From UMGS1781 sp045650705 (lineage in GTDB: Bacteria; Bacillota; Clostridia; TANB77; CAG-508), in assembly GCA_045650705.1 (NCBI GenBank), contig JAZRRK010000037.1:1-64000 (forward strand): a DNA stretch of 64,000 nt. Direction: 5' to 3'. Numbering within the stretch: position 1 is the stretch's first letter; every line of letters starts with the position of its first letter. The notes under the pieces were generated by a model that saw only the letters and a program-made list of their open reading frames with translations, searched no databases and was not told where the DNA came from. The position numbers were made by a program, and so were the translations under genes. Below are positions 56,719-64,000 of this stretch, in pieces.

Positions 56719-57973
56719 AAGCACCTCCTGCCACATAACCAGTTGACCATGCAATCTGTAAATTGAATCCTCCTGTAAATGCATCTAAATCTATAATTTC
56801 TCCTGCAAAATGTAATCCTTTTACTATTTTTGACTCCATAGTTTTAGGATTTATTTCTTTTATGTTTATCCCTCCAGATGTTATTATTGCTTCTTCTATA
56901 CTTCTAAATCCATTTAAAGTAAGCTCAAAATTTTTAAGAATTTTTACTATTTTTTTTCTTTCTTCTTTTGTTATTTCATTTATTTTCTTCTCTGGATTTA
57001 TTCCTGTAATTTCTATTAGTGGTTCTATCATTTTTCTTGGCAATAATTTTTCCAAACTATTTTTAAATTGTTTATTCTTTAGCTCTTCAAAATCTCTTAA
57101 TATTCTGTTATCTAATTTTTCTTCATCTAATGCAGGTTTTAGGTCTATATATATTTTTATTTTGTTTTCTTTTAACAGATTTTCTATGCTTTTATATCTA
57201 ATTAATATTGCAGAACTACTTAAGATGATAGGACCTGACAATCCGTAGTGAGTAAATAACATCTCTCCAAAATCTTCATATATAATTTTGTTCTCATTTT
57301 TGATTTTTATGGCTACATTTTTTAATGATAATCCTTGCATTTGTCTGCATAATTCTAGTGAAGTTTCATTACAAGTTAATGGAACTAATGATGGTTTTAT
57401 ATTTGTTATTGTATGTCCTAACATTTGTGCTATTTTATATCCATCTCCTGTTGAACCTGTAACAGGGTAACTTTTTCCTCCTGTTGCTAAAATTACTTTA
57501 TCTGCTAATATCTTTTCTATTTTACTATTATATTCTCCTTCTATTCCTGTTGTAACTCCAGCTTCCGTAAGGATTTTTGTTACTTTAAAATTTGTTTTAA
57601 CTTGAACATTAAGTTGCTTTAATTTTCGTGTAAATGCATTTAATACATCTTGTGCTTTATCTGAGACAGGAAAAATTCTTCCTCCTCTTTCAACCTTTGT
57701 TGTAACTCCTTGTTCTTTTAAAAAATTTATTATATCTTGATTATTATATTCATTAAATGCGCTATATAAAAATTTAGAATTTTGTGGAATATTTTGCATG
57801 AATTCTTCCATATCAGCTGAATTAGTAATATTACATCTTCCTTTACCTGTTATTAGCAGTTTTTTCCCTAATGATTCCATTTTTTCTAATATGGTTACAT
57901 TATTTCCTTGTTCAGCTGAAGTAATTGCAGACATTAATCCTGCTGGTCCACCACCGATTACTAGAACTTTCAT
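56705..57973 (-). CDS. HI0933/YtfG-like NAD(P)/FAD-dependent oxidoreductase
   Basis: The protein has 422 residues from ATG 57973 (GGAGGAG 6 bases upstream). The dinucleotide-binding motif VLVIGGGPAGLMSAITSAEQ is at the N-terminus, followed by KKLLITGKGRCNITN, then KVILATGGKSYPVTGSTGDG and the C-terminal FAD motif LHFAGEIIDLDAFTGGFNLQ with IAWSTGYVAG. This is the HI0933/BaiN-like family, flavoproteins widely found in Firmicutes; some reduce bile-acid intermediates, but the substrate here is unknown. Translationally coupled to the YigZ-family gene downstream. Confidence 0.93.
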   Translation of the reverse strand: MKVLVIGGGPAGLMSAITSAEQGNNVTILEKMESLGKKLLITGKGRCNITNSADMEEFMQNIPQNSKFLYSAFNEYNNQDIINFLKEQGVTTKVERGGRIFPVSDKAQDVLNAFTRKLKQLNVQVKTNFKVTKILTEAGVTTGIEGEYNSKIEKILADKVILATGGKSYPVTGSTGDGYKIAQMLGHTITNIKPSLVPLTCNETSLELCRQMQGLSLKNVAIKIKNENKIIYEDFGEMLFTHYGLSGPIILSSSAILIRYKSIENLLKENKIKIYIDLKPALDEEKLDNRILRDFEELKNKQFKNSLEKLLPRKMIEPLIEITGINPEKKINEITKEERKKIVKILKNFELTLNGFRSIEEAIITSGGINIKEINPKTMESKIVKGLHFAGEIIDLDAFTGGFNLQIAWSTGYVAGGAYANI

Positions 57974-57993
57974 ATTTTCTCCTCCAATTTTAA

Positions 57994-58080
57994 GAACCCC
58001 CAATCAGCTTCGCTGACAGCCCCCTTATTAAAGGGGCTTTTTGGCTTGTCCTCATTCGGACGACCAATGGTCGCCCCTAC
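57994..58080. repeat. REP-like intergenic repeat
   Basis: GC-rich segments that differ from the surroundings: CAGCTTCGCTGACAGCCCCC, then the hairpin AGCCCC / GGGGCT with T5, then TTCGGACGACCAATGGTCGC followed by CCCTAC. These resemble widely dispersed intergenic repeats of Firmicutes. No gene. The first hairpin could also act as a terminator on the plus strand. Confidence 0.55.
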
Positions 58081-58105
58081 ATTTTTTTATTTGATTTACA
58101 AACTA

Positions 58106-58220
58106 GCCCAACGCAGGGGCTTATATATTTAGAAAAAATCGAGGACCCCCGAAAAACCTCGAAGGCGTAACCATCGTGAGCTCGATTTTAAATAAATATA
58201 TAACCCCGACAAGATTGGGC
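58106..58220. repeat. Long imperfect palindrome with structured core
   Basis: The outer arms GCCCAA ... TTGGGC and GGGGCTTATATATTTA ... TAAATATATAACCCC enclose a core with TCGAGG ... CCTCGA and a second GAGCTCGA hairpin. The architecture is like that of the three 170-180 bp elements, but the core sequence differs. Confidence 0.6.
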
Positions 58221-58237
58221 GGATTTTATACTATTCA

Positions 58238-59488
58238 TTATTCACTAACAATCTGTGAAATTGCTTTAAGAACTCCCATCTTACCATACTCATAAGTCAA
58301 TCCTCCTTGAAGAAAAGCCGTATATGGTGGTCTTATTGGTGCATCACATGATAATTCTATTGATGAGCCTTGTACGAATGCTCCTGCGGCCATTATTACT
58401 TTATCCGTATATCCTGGCATGTCCCATGGCTCTGGTATTGAATTTGAATCTACTGGTGAGCCCATTTGTATTCCTTGGCAGAATTTTATTAGTTTTTCAG
58501 CATCTTCAAAATTTATAAGCTGAACTATATCTGTTCTTTTTTCATTATATTTTGGTGATACTTCATAACCTAATTTTTCTAACATTCTGCTTGCAAATAT
58601 GGCAGTTTTTAAAGAATTTGCCACTACTTGTGGTGCTAGAAATAAACCTTGTAGTATCTGCTTATTTGCCCCTAATGTCGGTCCTACTTCTTTCCCTTGT
58701 CCTGGAACAGTTAGTCTCTCTGCTGCTAATTCAACTAGGTCTTTTTTTCCTGCTATATATGCACCATTTGGAGCTATTCCTCCTCCTAAATTCTTTATTA
58801 ATGATCCTACTATTAAGTCTGCTCCCAGTGATGTTGGTTCTATTGTATCTGTAAATTCTCCATAACAGTTATCTATCATAATAACTGCTTCTTTATTTAC
58901 TTTTCTTATTTCTTCTATCACTTTTTTTATACTTTCTAATGATAAACTCTTTCTTAAACTATATCCTCTTGAACGTTGCATGCATATTAGTTTTACATTT
59001 CCTTGCTTTACTCTTTCTACTATTTTAGGTGTATCAAATTCATCACCTATTAAATCTATTTGTTCATATTTCACCCCATAGCTTTTTAATGAGCTTTTAT
59101 TTTCTACTATTCCTATCACTTCATCTAAAGTATCATATGGCTTTCCATTTATGCTAAGCATTGTATCTCCTGGTCTTAGCATTGAGAATAAAGCAACTGT
59201 TAATGCATGTGTTCCAGATATAAATTGATTTCTAACTACCGCATCTTCTGCTCCTAGTACCTCTGCAAATATTTGCTCTATGGTATCTCTTCCTATATCT
59301 CCATAACCATATCCTGTTGTGCTTCCAAAATGCATATCTGATAATTTATACTTTTGTAATGCTATTAATACTTTTAAACTATTTTCTTCTTTTATTTTAT
59401 CTACTTTTTCAAATTCTGTTTTTATTTCCTTTTCTACTTGTTCAGATAACTCTATTATTTCATTGCTTATTCCGAATTTTTTGTACAT
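58238..59488 (-). CDS. PLP-dependent methionine gamma-lyase-family protein (YnbB, aluminium-resistance family)
   Basis: The protein has 416 residues. Family motifs: SDMHFGSTTGYGYGDIGRDT near residue 53, VLGAEDAVVRNQFISGTHAL near 95, IMIDNCYGEFTDTIEPTSLG with the cofactor-binding Asp, and LIVGSLIKNLGGGIAPNGAY with the probable PLP Lys. It ends with RPPYTAFLQGGLTYEYGKMG. The family is fold-type I PLP enzymes often labelled aluminium-resistance protein in Clostridia; the true substrate is unclear. In Bacillus ynbB lies by hflX and glnR. Here it follows a long inverted repeat. Confidence 0.93.
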   Translation of the reverse strand: MYKKFGISNEIIELSEQVEKEIKTEFEKVDKIKEENSLKVLIALQKYKLSDMHFGSTTGYGYGDIGRDTIEQIFAEVLGAEDAVVRNQFISGTHALTVALFSMLRPGDTMLSINGKPYDTLDEVIGIVENKSSLKSYGVKYEQIDLIGDEFDTPKIVERVKQGNVKLICMQRSRGYSLRKSLSLESIKKVIEEIRKVNKEAVIMIDNCYGEFTDTIEPTSLGADLIVGSLIKNLGGGIAPNGAYIAGKKDLVELAAERLTVPGQGKEVGPTLGANKQILQGLFLAPQVVANSLKTAIFASRMLEKLGYEVSPKYNEKRTDIVQLINFEDAEKLIKFCQGIQMGSPVDSNSIPEPWDMPGYTDKVIMAAGAFVQGSSIELSCDAPIRPPYTAFLQGGLTYEYGKMGVLKAISQIVSE

Positions 59489-59508
59489 AGCTTTCTCTCC
59501 TTATATAA

Positions 59509-59612
59509 GAAAAGACAAGGGGACGTTCCTTTTGTCTATAGGATTACAGAGTTTTTGACATTAAATAAAGCCTCAAACCCTATAGACAAAAGGAACGTCC
59601 CCTTGTCTTTTC
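59509..59612. repeat. 34-bp perfect inverted repeat element
   Basis: The arms 59509-59542 and 59579-59612 are exact reverse complements (GAAAAGACAAGGGGACGTTC and onward) with a 36-base loop. The motif AAGGGGACGTTCCTTTTGTC is a common palindromic intergenic element in Firmicutes genomes, as I recall. Could form a very stable hairpin. Confidence 0.85.
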
Positions 59613-59629
59613 CCTTGCTTTTATTTTAA

Positions 59630-59656
59630 ACTAGGGCAGGTTTAAACCTGCCCCTA
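59630..59656 (-). terminator. Terminator after the CNNM/CorC gene
   Basis: The stem GGGCAGGTTT / AAACCTGCCC (59634-59653) is followed by a T-rich run on the minus strand, directly below the stop codon. Confidence 0.75.
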
Positions 59657-59659
59657 ATT

Positions 59660-60985
59660 TTATTCATCATCTTCTTCATCATCTTTGTTTTCTAGTTCTT
59701 CTACTTGATTTTTGCATGCTTTTACCCAAAGAATTCTTTTTTCTTCATATTCTTCTATTTTATAAGTTACTAATTTTGTTTCAATTTCTGGTTTTTCATC
59801 ATCTTCAGGTATTCTACCTAATAGTTCTATTAGATAGCCAGATAATGTATCATAATCGCCTTCTGGAATATCTACTTCTAATATTTTTCTTAAGTCATAT
59901 ATACTTACACTTCCATCTATCATAAAAGTATTATCATCAATTTTTTCATACTCTTTTTCTACATCATCATATTCATCGAAGATATTACCAACAATTTCTT
60001 CTATCATGTCTTCCATTGTTATTATTCCTGCTGTTCCACCATATTCGTCTACTACAATAGCTAGTTGTTGTTTATTCTTTTGCATTTCTTTAAATAACTC
60101 GTTTATTGGCTTTCCTTCTGATACAAAATATGCATCTCTCATTATTTTCTTTATTTTTACTTCTTTTTTAGAGTATACTTGTGCTAATAAGTCTTTTATA
60201 AATAATACTCCAACTATATTATCAATGTTTTCTTCATATACTGGAATTCTGCTATATTTATATTCTTTTAAATCTGATAAAATATCTTCTATTTTAGATG
60301 TTACATCTATTGCATATACTTCTGTTCTATGTATCATTGCTTCTGATACAGTTTTATCATTAAATTCGAATACGTTATTTATTAATTCTCTTTCTTCTTC
60401 TTCAATTGAGCCTTTTTCTTCTCCAACATCAACCATCATTCTTATTTCTTCTTCTGTAACTGTTTCTTCATCTTGTGGTCCTATTCCTAATAATTTACAT
60501 ATTGCATTTGTTGAAAAATTCAAGAAATTAACAATTGGAGATGTTGCGATGTGTATAATTCTAATTACTCCTACTGCTCCAAAAGCTATTTTTTCTGGGT
60601 TTTTCATTCCTATTCTTTTAGGTACCAATTCCCCAAATACAATTGTGAAGTATGAAAGAATCATTGTTATTATAACTATTGATATAGTTTCCCATGTCTC
60701 TATTCCTAACGTAATTATGCTATTTAGATTTGGTGCTAATTCGCTTGCAAATGCATCTGCTGCAAATGCACTTGATAAAAATCCTGCAAGTGTAATTCCT
60801 ACTTGTATTGTTGATAAAAATTTGCTTGGTTCTTTAAGCATTTTTTTAATTTTCTTTGCCTTTTTATTTCCATCTTTTGCTTGTCTGTCTATTTTTGCAT
60901 CATTTAAAGATATAAATGCTATTTCTGATGCGGCGAAAAAAGCATTTATTAAAATAAGTACTACTAGTACTAACAGTGAAATCAT
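59660..60985 (-). CDS. CNNM/HlyC-CorC family membrane protein (hemolysin-like ion transporter)
   Basis: The protein has 441 residues. The N-terminal DUF21/CNNM domain has four helices (about 1-155) with the family motifs AFFAASEIAFISLNDAKIDR and SYFTIVFGELVPKRIGM. A CBS pair spans about 205-330: EAMIHRTEVYAIDVTS, YSRIPVYEENIDNIVGVLFI and VDEYGGTAGIITMEDMIEEI. A C-terminal CorC_HlyC domain follows (FMIDGSVSIYDLRKILEVDI). Related proteins transport or regulate Mg2+ and other cations. The C-terminus is acidic (NKDDEEDDE). A terminator follows; no operon partners visible. Confidence 0.95.
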   Translation of the reverse strand: MISLLVLVVLILINAFFAASEIAFISLNDAKIDRQAKDGNKKAKKIKKMLKEPSKFLSTIQVGITLAGFLSSAFAADAFASELAPNLNSIITLGIETWETISIVIITMILSYFTIVFGELVPKRIGMKNPEKIAFGAVGVIRIIHIATSPIVNFLNFSTNAICKLLGIGPQDEETVTEEEIRMMVDVGEEKGSIEEEERELINNVFEFNDKTVSEAMIHRTEVYAIDVTSKIEDILSDLKEYKYSRIPVYEENIDNIVGVLFIKDLLAQVYSKKEVKIKKIMRDAYFVSEGKPINELFKEMQKNKQQLAIVVDEYGGTAGIITMEDMIEEIVGNIFDEYDDVEKEYEKIDDNTFMIDGSVSIYDLRKILEVDIPEGDYDTLSGYLIELLGRIPEDDEKPEIETKLVTYKIEEYEEKRILWVKACKNQVEELENKDDEEDDE

Positions 60986-61124
60986 TCTCTTGTTTCACTT
61001 ACTCCTTTCTCTTGTTACTAAGATTATTCCTAATTTTATACAATTATTTAATATTATATAATGAATTACAGAAATTGTCAACGGGTTAAAAAATCAGTTG
61101 CTTCAAAAATAAATTTTTTATATA

Positions 61125-61154
61125 AAATGGGTAGCTCGACTCAGCTACCCATTT
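61125..61154 (-). terminator. Hairpin downstream of the coiled-coil protein gene
   Basis: The stem AAATGGGTAGCT / AGCTACCCATTT has loop CGACTC; U-rich on the minus side. About 45 bases below the stop codon at 61200. Confidence 0.75.
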
Positions 61155-61199
61155 ACCATAATTATATTTTTCTGTTAACATATATTTGCCGAATATTTT

Positions 61200-62312
61200 T
61201 TACCTTTCATTCTTTCCCTCTTCAACCTTACTCTTAAAAGTTTCATTATATATTTCTTGAACAACTTCATTTTTCATTATATTGTCATCTAGCTTAATTT
61301 CATCTTTAAAAGATTTTTGTACTGTAGTAGTAGTTGTTGTTGTTGGCACTGGTAAGGCTGGTTGTTTTTTAAATAAGCTCTTAAATGTTTCCCATCTACT
61401 AGGATCTCCTGCGCCTCTTTTTGTAAATAAACTTTTAAATGCTTCCCATTTTGATTGAGTTTGAGTAAGATTTGTATTATTTATATTATTTATATTATTT
61501 GTATTATATAATGAGTCTTTCGCATAAGTATAATCATGTATTTTATTTTCACTTCTTCTAACTAATCTTTCACAATTATTTATACTTTTATCTAAAGCAG
61601 ATCTAGTAGTCAAATTATCTATTGCCTCATTATATTTTGGATTATTAAATAATTTTTTCAAATTATTTCTTTCTACTTGTCTTTCTCCAACTAATGTTTT
61701 ATGCTCTCCTTCTAACTTTGCTTTATCTGAGTCTAGTTTAGCTTTATCTGTAGCATAGTTTGAATCTGCTGGATCTAACTTCGATAACTTTGCATCAATA
61801 TCTTTAATTTCACTTTCTTTTTTATTGATTTCAAAAGATTTATTTTCAATTGTATTAACAATCACAGTAGCTTGGGGATGTTTTCCTATCATATTCTTTA
61901 ATTGTTCTAAATTTGCTTTCTTTTCTTCTTGCTCTTTCTTTTGAGTTTCAAATTTTTTAATTTGTCTTTCTGTTTTTATATCTATAGCTCTACTACATTG
62001 TTCTTTAACTTCTGGCATTGCTTTTACATATTCTATCACATTATCAATATCTTCTTTATTTCTTTCTAGTAAATTTTTTACCATTTCAATTCTAAACTTT
62101 ATATCGTTTAATTCTGTTATTGCATTATTTAGATCTGTTTGATATCTCTTCTTTTCTGAATTTGTTTTTGCTGTTTTTAGGTTGTTTTCTGCTGTTTCTT
62201 TATTCTTTTCTGCTACTTCTAAATCTTTTTCTTCTTTTTCTAGATTTGTTTTATATTTTGTTGTTGCATTTTTAAGTCTTAGATATTCATTATTTAAATC
62301 CTCTAAATTCAT
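61200..62312 (-). CDS. Coiled-coil protein of unknown function with WExFKSLF repeats
   Basis: The protein has 370 residues, almost entirely helical. Residues 1-100 and 110-235 are long charged coiled coils (NLEDLNNEYLRLKNATTKYK, LEVAEKNKETAENNLKTAKT). Near 290-325 a segment is duplicated: KWEAFKSLFTKRGAGDP and RWETFKSLFKKQPALP. A Thr-rich stretch (VPTTTTTTTVQ) precedes a charged C-terminus. No membrane segment or signal peptide. The preceding 47-residue ORF ends 1 bp before this ATG and supplies the GGAGG site, so the two are coupled. Function not recognised. Confidence 0.8.
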   Translation of the reverse strand: MNLEDLNNEYLRLKNATTKYKTNLEKEEKDLEVAEKNKETAENNLKTAKTNSEKKRYQTDLNNAITELNDIKFRIEMVKNLLERNKEDIDNVIEYVKAMPEVKEQCSRAIDIKTERQIKKFETQKKEQEEKKANLEQLKNMIGKHPQATVIVNTIENKSFEINKKESEIKDIDAKLSKLDPADSNYATDKAKLDSDKAKLEGEHKTLVGERQVERNNLKKLFNNPKYNEAIDNLTTRSALDKSINNCERLVRRSENKIHDYTYAKDSLYNTNNINNINNTNLTQTQSKWEAFKSLFTKRGAGDPSRWETFKSLFKKQPALPVPTTTTTTTVQKSFKDEIKLDDNIMKNEVVQEIYNETFKSKVEEGKNER

Positions 62313-62313
62313 A

Positions 62314-62457
62314 TTATTCCTCCTCTACTTTCTTTATTTCCATTTCGCATCTTTCTATTAAGTCGTCTGCTTTTTCAATCAATTCCTCTGATTCATATTT
62401 TAAATCTAAAATCTTATTAAATACTTCTAATGTTTCTCTTTTTTCTTTTTCGTCCAT
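62314..62457 (-). CDS. Small acidic helical protein of 47 residues
   Basis: ATG 62457 has a strong AGGAGGT site 8 bases upstream. The product (DEKEKRETLEVFNKILDLKY ... ERCEMEIKKVEEE) is one charged coiled-coil-like chain. Its stop codon is 1 bp before the start of the 370-residue coiled-coil gene and its last codons contain that gene's ribosome binding site, so it is likely a real, translationally coupled partner. Not recognised. Confidence 0.75.
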   Translation of the reverse strand: MDEKEKRETLEVFNKILDLKYESEELIEKADDLIERCEMEIKKVEEE

Positions 62458-62537
62458 AATTATACCTCCTATTTATAGATATACCTATTTAATATTTTAG
62501 CATATATTCTCATTTTTTGCAAACTTTTGTCATAAAT

Positions 62538-63233
62538 TTATTCAAAAAGATTGAATCCCATATGTTTTTGTAATTCTACATCTATTGTTTTTCTTACATA
62601 CAAGTTATTAGCACTACAATATTTCTTTATTGCCTCTTCTGTTGCTGAACCGAATTTTCCATTTGGAGTACCAGTAAAAAGTCCTAATTTTTTTAACCTT
62701 TTCTGTATTTCCAATACATCTGAACCATACATTCCTGATTTTAAAATTCTAAAACCCTTACCAAATGCTCCATAGGGTCCATCTATTATAGTTACTTTTG
62801 TTCCTATTGGTATGATTTTATATAGTTCGGCTACCTCACTATTTTCCATTCTTATGCAACCATGTGAACTTGCCCAACCGAGTGACCCTTGCTCTAAAGT
62901 TCCATGTATACCAAATTGTCCCCATGGTACATTTAATCCCATCCAACTTCCTCCAAACCCTTCTCCCCATTTAGCTTTGGATATTATTGTCCATGTTCCT
63001 ATTGGGGATGGGGTTGACCACTTTCCTCCTGAGCATTTATATGTTTTTATTAATTCATTGTCTTGAAATAAATATAGTTTGGATTCTTCAACATCTACAA
63101 GTATTTTATATTCTGAATTTCTAGAACTTGTTTGTATTGATATGTTCTCCTGTGGTTTATGCATACTTAAAATTATTCCAAACATTAATAATATTCCTAT
63201 TATAATTATTTTATTCTTTTTAAAAATTATCAT
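62538..63233 (-). CDS. L,D-transpeptidase with C-terminal peptidoglycan-binding domain
   Basis: The protein has 231 residues. An N-terminal signal/anchor helix (about 8-22, IIIIGILLMFGIILSM) is followed by a YkuD domain (about 42-155): ILVDVEESKLYLFQDNELIK, then the catalytic motif HGTLEQGSLGWASSHGCIRM with the conserved His and Cys. The C-terminal about 60 residues are a peptidoglycan-binding type 1 domain (MYGSDVLEIQKRLKKLGLFT, GKFGSATEEAIKKY). It forms 3-3 cross-links or anchors proteins to the wall. Stand-alone gene; the palindromic element copy 3 lies in its upstream region. Confidence 0.95.
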   Translation of the reverse strand: MIIFKKNKIIIIGILLMFGIILSMHKPQENISIQTSSRNSEYKILVDVEESKLYLFQDNELIKTYKCSGGKWSTPSPIGTWTIISKAKWGEGFGGSWMGLNVPWGQFGIHGTLEQGSLGWASSHGCIRMENSEVAELYKIIPIGTKVTIIDGPYGAFGKGFRILKSGMYGSDVLEIQKRLKKLGLFTGTPNGKFGSATEEAIKKYCSANNLYVRKTIDVELQKHMGFNLFE

Positions 63234-63287
63234 AATAGTAATTTTATTCGTATTTGTTTTATTTAAGAACTCATATCTTATTTATAT

Positions 63288-63466
63288 ACTCACTCTCGCG
63301 ATTAAATAATATAAATTGAAAACGAGGTCGACCCTTGAGTAGCCGGAGGCGTGCAATTATAATTACAATAATAGTTCTCGTAATAGTCAATTAGAAGAAG
63401 AACGTTAATAAACCGCGGATGGAGACCGCAAGTTAAAATTTATATTATTTAATCGCGAGAGTGAGT
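63288..63466. repeat. Palindromic repeat element, copy 3 (inverted orientation)
   Basis: This 179-bp element has perfect 30-bp arms (ACTCACTCTCGCGATTAAAT... at 63288-63317 and 63437-63466) unrelated in sequence to the arms of copies 1 and 2, while the GC-rich core blocks match on the minus strand. It lies between the hydrogenase gene and the L,D-transpeptidase gene. Confidence 0.85.
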
Positions 63467-63473
63467 TTTTAGC

Positions 63474-63502
63474 AAAAAATACGTCCCATTGGGACGCATT
63501 TT
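63474..63502 (-). terminator. Terminator after the hydrogenase gene
   Basis: The stem AAAATGCGTCCC / GGGACGTATTTT (one mismatch) lies just below the stop codon at 63504, with a U-run on the minus strand. Confidence 0.75.
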
Positions 63503-63503
63503 A

Positions 63504-64000
63504 TTAGTCTACATATTTTTCTCTTTTCTTATATGTTGTGTGTAATAATTCATGTGCTTTGTGACTTCCTGGTTTTTCTAGATATTCTTTATATAGTTTT
63601 TTGATTGCTGGGTTTTCATGTGATTTTCTTATAGTGCTCTTTTCATCTATTGTATAAAGTGCCTCTGCTCTCTTTGCTCTTACATCTATATCATTTCTTA
63701 TTTTTGAGCTTACTATTGGTTGACCACCACCCATTACGCATCCTCCTGGACATGCCATTATTTCTACAAATTGATAGTCTGCTTTTCCTGCTTTTATTTC
63801 TTCTAATATGCTTTGAGCATTTGCTAATCCATGTGCTACTGCAACTTTCACTTCTGTCTCTCCTATTTTTACAGTAGATTTCTTTACACCTTTTTTACCT
63901 CTAACTTCTTCAAAGTCTAGTTTTGCTAATTCTTTTCCTGTTATTGTTTCGTATGCAGTTCTTAATGCTGCTTCCATTACTCCACCTGTTGTTCCAAATA
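63504..64000 (-). CDS. C-terminal part of an [FeFe]-hydrogenase catalytic subunit (partial)
   Basis: The frame runs off the right edge; the visible part is 165 residues of the C-terminus. It begins FGTTGGVMEAALRTAYETIT, the standard H-cluster-domain segment, and has EIMACPGGCVMGGGQPIVSS with the conserved Cys pair (C-x3-C) that holds the H cluster. The tail (KLYKEYLEKPGSHKAHELLH then TTYKKR) is the usual small-subunit-like ending of NADH-dependent or ferredoxin-dependent hydrogenases (HydA/HndD type). It evolves H2 during fermentation. The partial length prevents naming the exact class. Confidence 0.95.
   Translation of the reverse strand, partial: FGTTGGVMEAALRTAYETITGKELAKLDFEEVRGKKGVKKSTVKIGETEVKVAVAHGLANAQSILEEIKAGKADYQFVEIMACPGGCVMGGGQPIVSSKIRNDIDVRAKRAEALYTIDEKSTIRKSHENPAIKKLYKEYLEKPGSHKAHELLHTTYKKREKYVD

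Noticed and set aside
56719..56784. The longer start of the YigZ-family gene.
   Set aside because: The extra 22 residues lie in the flavoprotein reading region and the perfect AGGAGG sits just before the internal ATG at 56718.

Overview
The window comes from a very AT-rich, low-GC, Gram-positive, spore-forming anaerobe of the Clostridia. Evidence for this is spo0A, spoIIID, sipL, yunB, yabG and veg, a pyruvate phosphate dikinase, the DXP isoprenoid pathway enzyme Dxs, and the C-terminus of an [FeFe]-hydrogenase. Nearly all genes are on the minus strand, so operons read from high to low coordinates.

Layout. 1-4 kb: a partial lipoprotein-like gene, an O-antigen-ligase-like protein and a CapD/EpsC-type sugar-nucleotide dehydratase. 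4.1-7.7 kb: spore genes yunB, sipL, veg and yabG. 7.8-29.7 kb: one co-directional block of about 22 kb that encodes a divergent F1-type rotary ATPase (c, fused b-delta, alpha, gamma, beta, epsilon, then a four-helix membrane protein). It is flanked by four bitopic surface proteins, one of 1787 residues and one of about 2950. The catalytic residues of F1 are kept, but the c subunit has no membrane carboxylate and no canonical subunit a is present. 30-34.4 kb: spoIIID, a patatin-like lipase, nth, a Na+/Ca2+ exchanger and a CAP-domain protein. 34.5-46.6 kb: a type IV secretion (conjugation-like) module (three VirB2-like pilins, PrgI/VirB3, split VirB4, VirB6, a C39-like peptidase, a VirB8-like protein) with no relaxase or coupling protein in view. 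46.7-48.7 kb: tRNA-Gly(UCC), att-like repeats of its 3' end, a structured GC-rich island and a small toxin-antitoxin-like locus. 48.7-64 kb: ppdK, a second toxin-antitoxin-like locus, dxs, an acyl-ACP thioesterase, spo0A, housekeeping genes, an L,D-transpeptidase and the hydrogenase end. Three copies of a roughly 170-180 bp palindromic element are scattered here.

Two observations stand out beyond the ATPase system. First, five genes are interrupted at a total of eight places, and every interruption is the same: an in-frame CGG codon whose C must be skipped so that translation continues on the overlapping GGN glycine codon. The restored proteins match conserved family motifs (YabG GHD, patatin MGYNSDE, PrgI KGEGRI, GLUG repeats). 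By eye, CGG is otherwise absent as an in-frame codon from the native-looking genes, apart from two more sites that would fuse the two VirB6 ORFs. This points to +1 frameshifting at an unassigned or starved CGG codon rather than to random pseudogenes. Second, two loci each carry a convergent small RNA and a 31-33 codon ORF. The sRNA is complementary to the ribosome-binding and start region of its own partner, and the two terminator loops are perfectly complementary 7-mers that differ between the loci. This is the architecture of the pAD1 par (Fst) type I toxin-antitoxin system.

All positions, codon checks and pairings were done by eye from the sequence; no database search was run.
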